Source: JAIBAI01 sp044238875 | GTDB taxonomy: Bacteria; Bacteroidota; Bacteroidia; M30B66 | Reading direction: 5' to 3' | Length of the DNA: 24,143 nt | NCBI GenBank assembly: GCA_044238875.1 | Contig: JBIICM010000014.1 | Coordinates: forward strand, 1-24,143 | Shown: piece by piece, positions 22,845 through 24,143 of the stretch | Layout: each line of letters opens with the position of its first letter | How positions within the stretch are numbered: position 1 is the first letter of the stretch | Made by a program: the position numbers and the translations under genes | The notes under the pieces: generated by a model | Told to the model about the DNA's origin: nothing | The model's input: only the letters and a program-made list of their open reading frames with translations | The model's database searches: none

Positions 22845-22873
22845 TTGTCATGTAATTTAAATTTTCATGACAA
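22845..22873. promoter_or_regulatory. perfect inverted repeat upstream of dnaK
   Basis: TTGTCATG (22845-22852) is mirrored exactly by CATGACAA (22866-22873) around a 13-nt spacer made only of A and T. It lies 87 bp before the dnaK ATG and 57 bp after the previous gene. It differs from the CIRCE operator bound by HrcA (TTAGCACTC-N9-GAGTGCTAA). It could be the operator of another heat-shock regulator. No T-run follows, so it is not a normal terminator. Confidence 0.45.
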
Positions 22874-22959
22874 TATGGGTTGAAAAATGCTTCCACCAGG
22901 GCGTGGCATAGTCATTGAAAATTCCCTTAAAACTTAATAACCAATAATTCAAAAACAAA

Positions 22960-24143
22960 ATGGGAAAAATCATCGGGATAGACCTTGGTACTACCAATTC
23001 ATGCGTTGCCGTTATGGAGGGCAACGAGCCGGTAGTAATACCCAACAGCGAAGGCAAAAGAACGACCCCCTCCATTGTAGGATTTCTTGACAAGGGAGAA
23101 CGCAAGGTGGGAGACCCCGCTAAACGGCAGGCCATCACAAATCCCACAAAAACCATATTCTCTATCAAGCGATTTATGGGCAACAGCTACTCAGAAGTTG
23201 CACAGGAAGTAGCGCGCGTACCTTACAAAGTTGTAAAGGGCGACAACAACACCCCTCGTGTCCAGATTGACGACCGCAACTACACCCCGCAGGAGATTTC
23301 TGCGATGATTCTGCAAAAGATGAAACAAACTGCGCAGGATTATCTCGGCCATGACATCACTGAGGCGGTGATTACCGTTCCTGCTTATTTTAATGACGCC
23401 CAGCGTCAAGCTACCAAAGAAGCCGGTGAAATCGCAGGACTTAAAGTAATGCGTATCATCAACGAACCTACCGCGGCAGCGCTTGCCTATGGCCTCGACA
23501 AGAAAAACGCCGACATGAAAATTGCGGTATTTGATTGTGGCGGCGGTACGCATGACGTTTCGGTACTGGAATTGGGCGAAGGTGTTTTCGAAGTAAAATC
23601 AACCGATGGTGACACCCATCTTGGGGGTGACGACTTTGATCAGAAAATCATTGACTGGCTCGCCGAAGAGTTCTCTTCAAATGAAGGCGAAGGGCTTGAT
23701 CTCCGAAAGGATGCCATGGCGCTGCAGCGTCTGAAGGAAGCCGCAGAGAAAGCAAAAATTGAACTTTCGAGCACTACAAGTACCGAAATCAATCTGCCTT
23801 ATATTACGGCAACGCAAACAGGGCCTAAGCACCTGGTACGTACCCTCAGCCGTGCCAAGTTTGAGCAGCTGGTTGATGACCTTATCCGCAGAACTATTGA
23901 GCCTTGTAAATCAGCTTTGAAAAATGCAGGCTACAGCACCAGTGATATTGACGAGATTATACTTGTGGGAGGATCTACAAGAATACCCGCGATTCAGGCA
24001 GCTGTTGAGAAATTTTTCGGAAAATCTCCTTCAAAAGGTGTGAACCCTGATGAGGTGGTTGCCATTGGAGCGGCCATTCAGGGGGGCGTTTTAACAGGAG
24101 AGGTGAAAGATGTTCTCTTACTGGATGTTACTCCATTGTCACT
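22960..24143 (+). CDS. dnaK: chaperone DnaK (Hsp70), 5' part
   Basis: This is the N-terminal 394 codons of the Hsp70 chaperone, cut by the window end. It folds nascent and stress-damaged proteins in an ATP cycle with DnaJ and GrpE. The nucleotide-binding domain is complete: phosphate-1 motif IGIDLGTTNSCVAV, phosphate-2 motif VFDCGGGTHDVSVLELG, and adenosine motif ILVGGSTRIPAIQ. The linker and the beginning of the substrate domain follow (VLLLDVTPLS). The phosphate-2 motif reads DCGGGTHD rather than the more common DLGGGTFD; I believe this variant is seen in Bacteroidota. The ATG follows an A-rich leader. grpE and dnaJ are not seen upstream. Confidence 0.97.
   Translation, partial: MGKIIGIDLGTTNSCVAVMEGNEPVVIPNSEGKRTTPSIVGFLDKGERKVGDPAKRQAITNPTKTIFSIKRFMGNSYSEVAQEVARVPYKVVKGDNNTPRVQIDDRNYTPQEISAMILQKMKQTAQDYLGHDITEAVITVPAYFNDAQRQATKEAGEIAGLKVMRIINEPTAAALAYGLDKKNADMKIAVFDCGGGTHDVSVLELGEGVFEVKSTDGDTHLGGDDFDQKIIDWLAEEFSSNEGEGLDLRKDAMALQRLKEAAEKAKIELSSTTSTEINLPYITATQTGPKHLVRTLSRAKFEQLVDDLIRRTIEPCKSALKNAGYSTSDIDEIILVGGSTRIPAIQAAVEKFFGKSPSKGVNPDEVVAIGAAIQGGVLTGEVKDVLLLDVTPLS

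Noticed and set aside
22845..22873. CIRCE element for HrcA
   Set aside because: Neither arm sequence nor spacer length fits TTAGCACTC-N9-GAGTGCTAA.
1..24143. CRISPR array, prophage or toxin-antitoxin pair
   Set aside because: No regularly spaced repeats, no phage structural or integrase genes, and no small adjacent gene pair with toxin or antitoxin motifs.

Overview
The window looks like chromosomal DNA from a member of the Bacteroidota (Bacteroidetes). Four things point there: two proteins with type IX secretion system (T9SS) C-terminal domains (3863-4945 and 6260-10258), a giant hybrid two-component kinase with a periplasmic propeller sensor, several promoters of the Bacteroidota form TTTG-N19/20-TAnnTTTG, and weak or absent Shine-Dalgarno sequences. 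Order or genus cannot be assigned from what is here.

Layout. (1) 1-3827: an eukaryote-like class Ia ribonucleotide reductase operon, nrdB then nrdA, behind a promoter whose -33 element lies inside one of two tandem repeats. A T9SS cargo protein follows 35 bp downstream and ends at a strong hairpin terminator. (2) 5064-10258: an accessory-looking module. It holds an ECF-like sigma factor gene (minus strand) flanked by two direct copies of a 37-nt palindromic element, a divergent small winged-helix protein, and a 1332-residue surface adhesin with SprB-like repeats and a CHU_C (type B T9SS) C-terminus. (3) 10259-10913: a gene-free stretch with possible IS21-type terminal repeats and a GC-rich hairpin. 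(4) 10914-14766, minus strand: tRNA-Arg(CCU) with a near-perfect promoter, then a hybrid histidine kinase with 13 clear plus one degenerate propeller repeats, a kinase core and a receiver, but no DNA-binding output domain. (5) 14964-17527: a small unknown gene closed by a terminator, then nth, bcp and recA. (6) 17584-19331: an alpha/beta hydrolase converging on rpmH (L34, 52 aa) with an RluA-type pseudouridine synthase behind it. The rpmH terminator is embedded in the hydrolase coding region. (7) 19458-22787: a barrel-like envelope protein and a lipoprotein gene in tandem, panB on the minus strand, and another lipoprotein gene. (8) 22960-end: the first 394 codons of dnaK, preceded by a perfect 8-bp inverted repeat that is not CIRCE.

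Most of the window is housekeeping: DNA precursor synthesis, DNA repair and recombination, peroxide defence, translation, coenzyme A synthesis and protein folding. The best candidate for something undescribed is the region 5064-10258. There the sigma gene, its flanking palindromes and the winged-helix protein sit directly upstream of the adhesin and may form a local switch controlling it. The region-4 helix of the sigma protein looks scrambled by small indels, so the system may be decaying or diverging. All functional calls come from reading motifs; no database search was possible.
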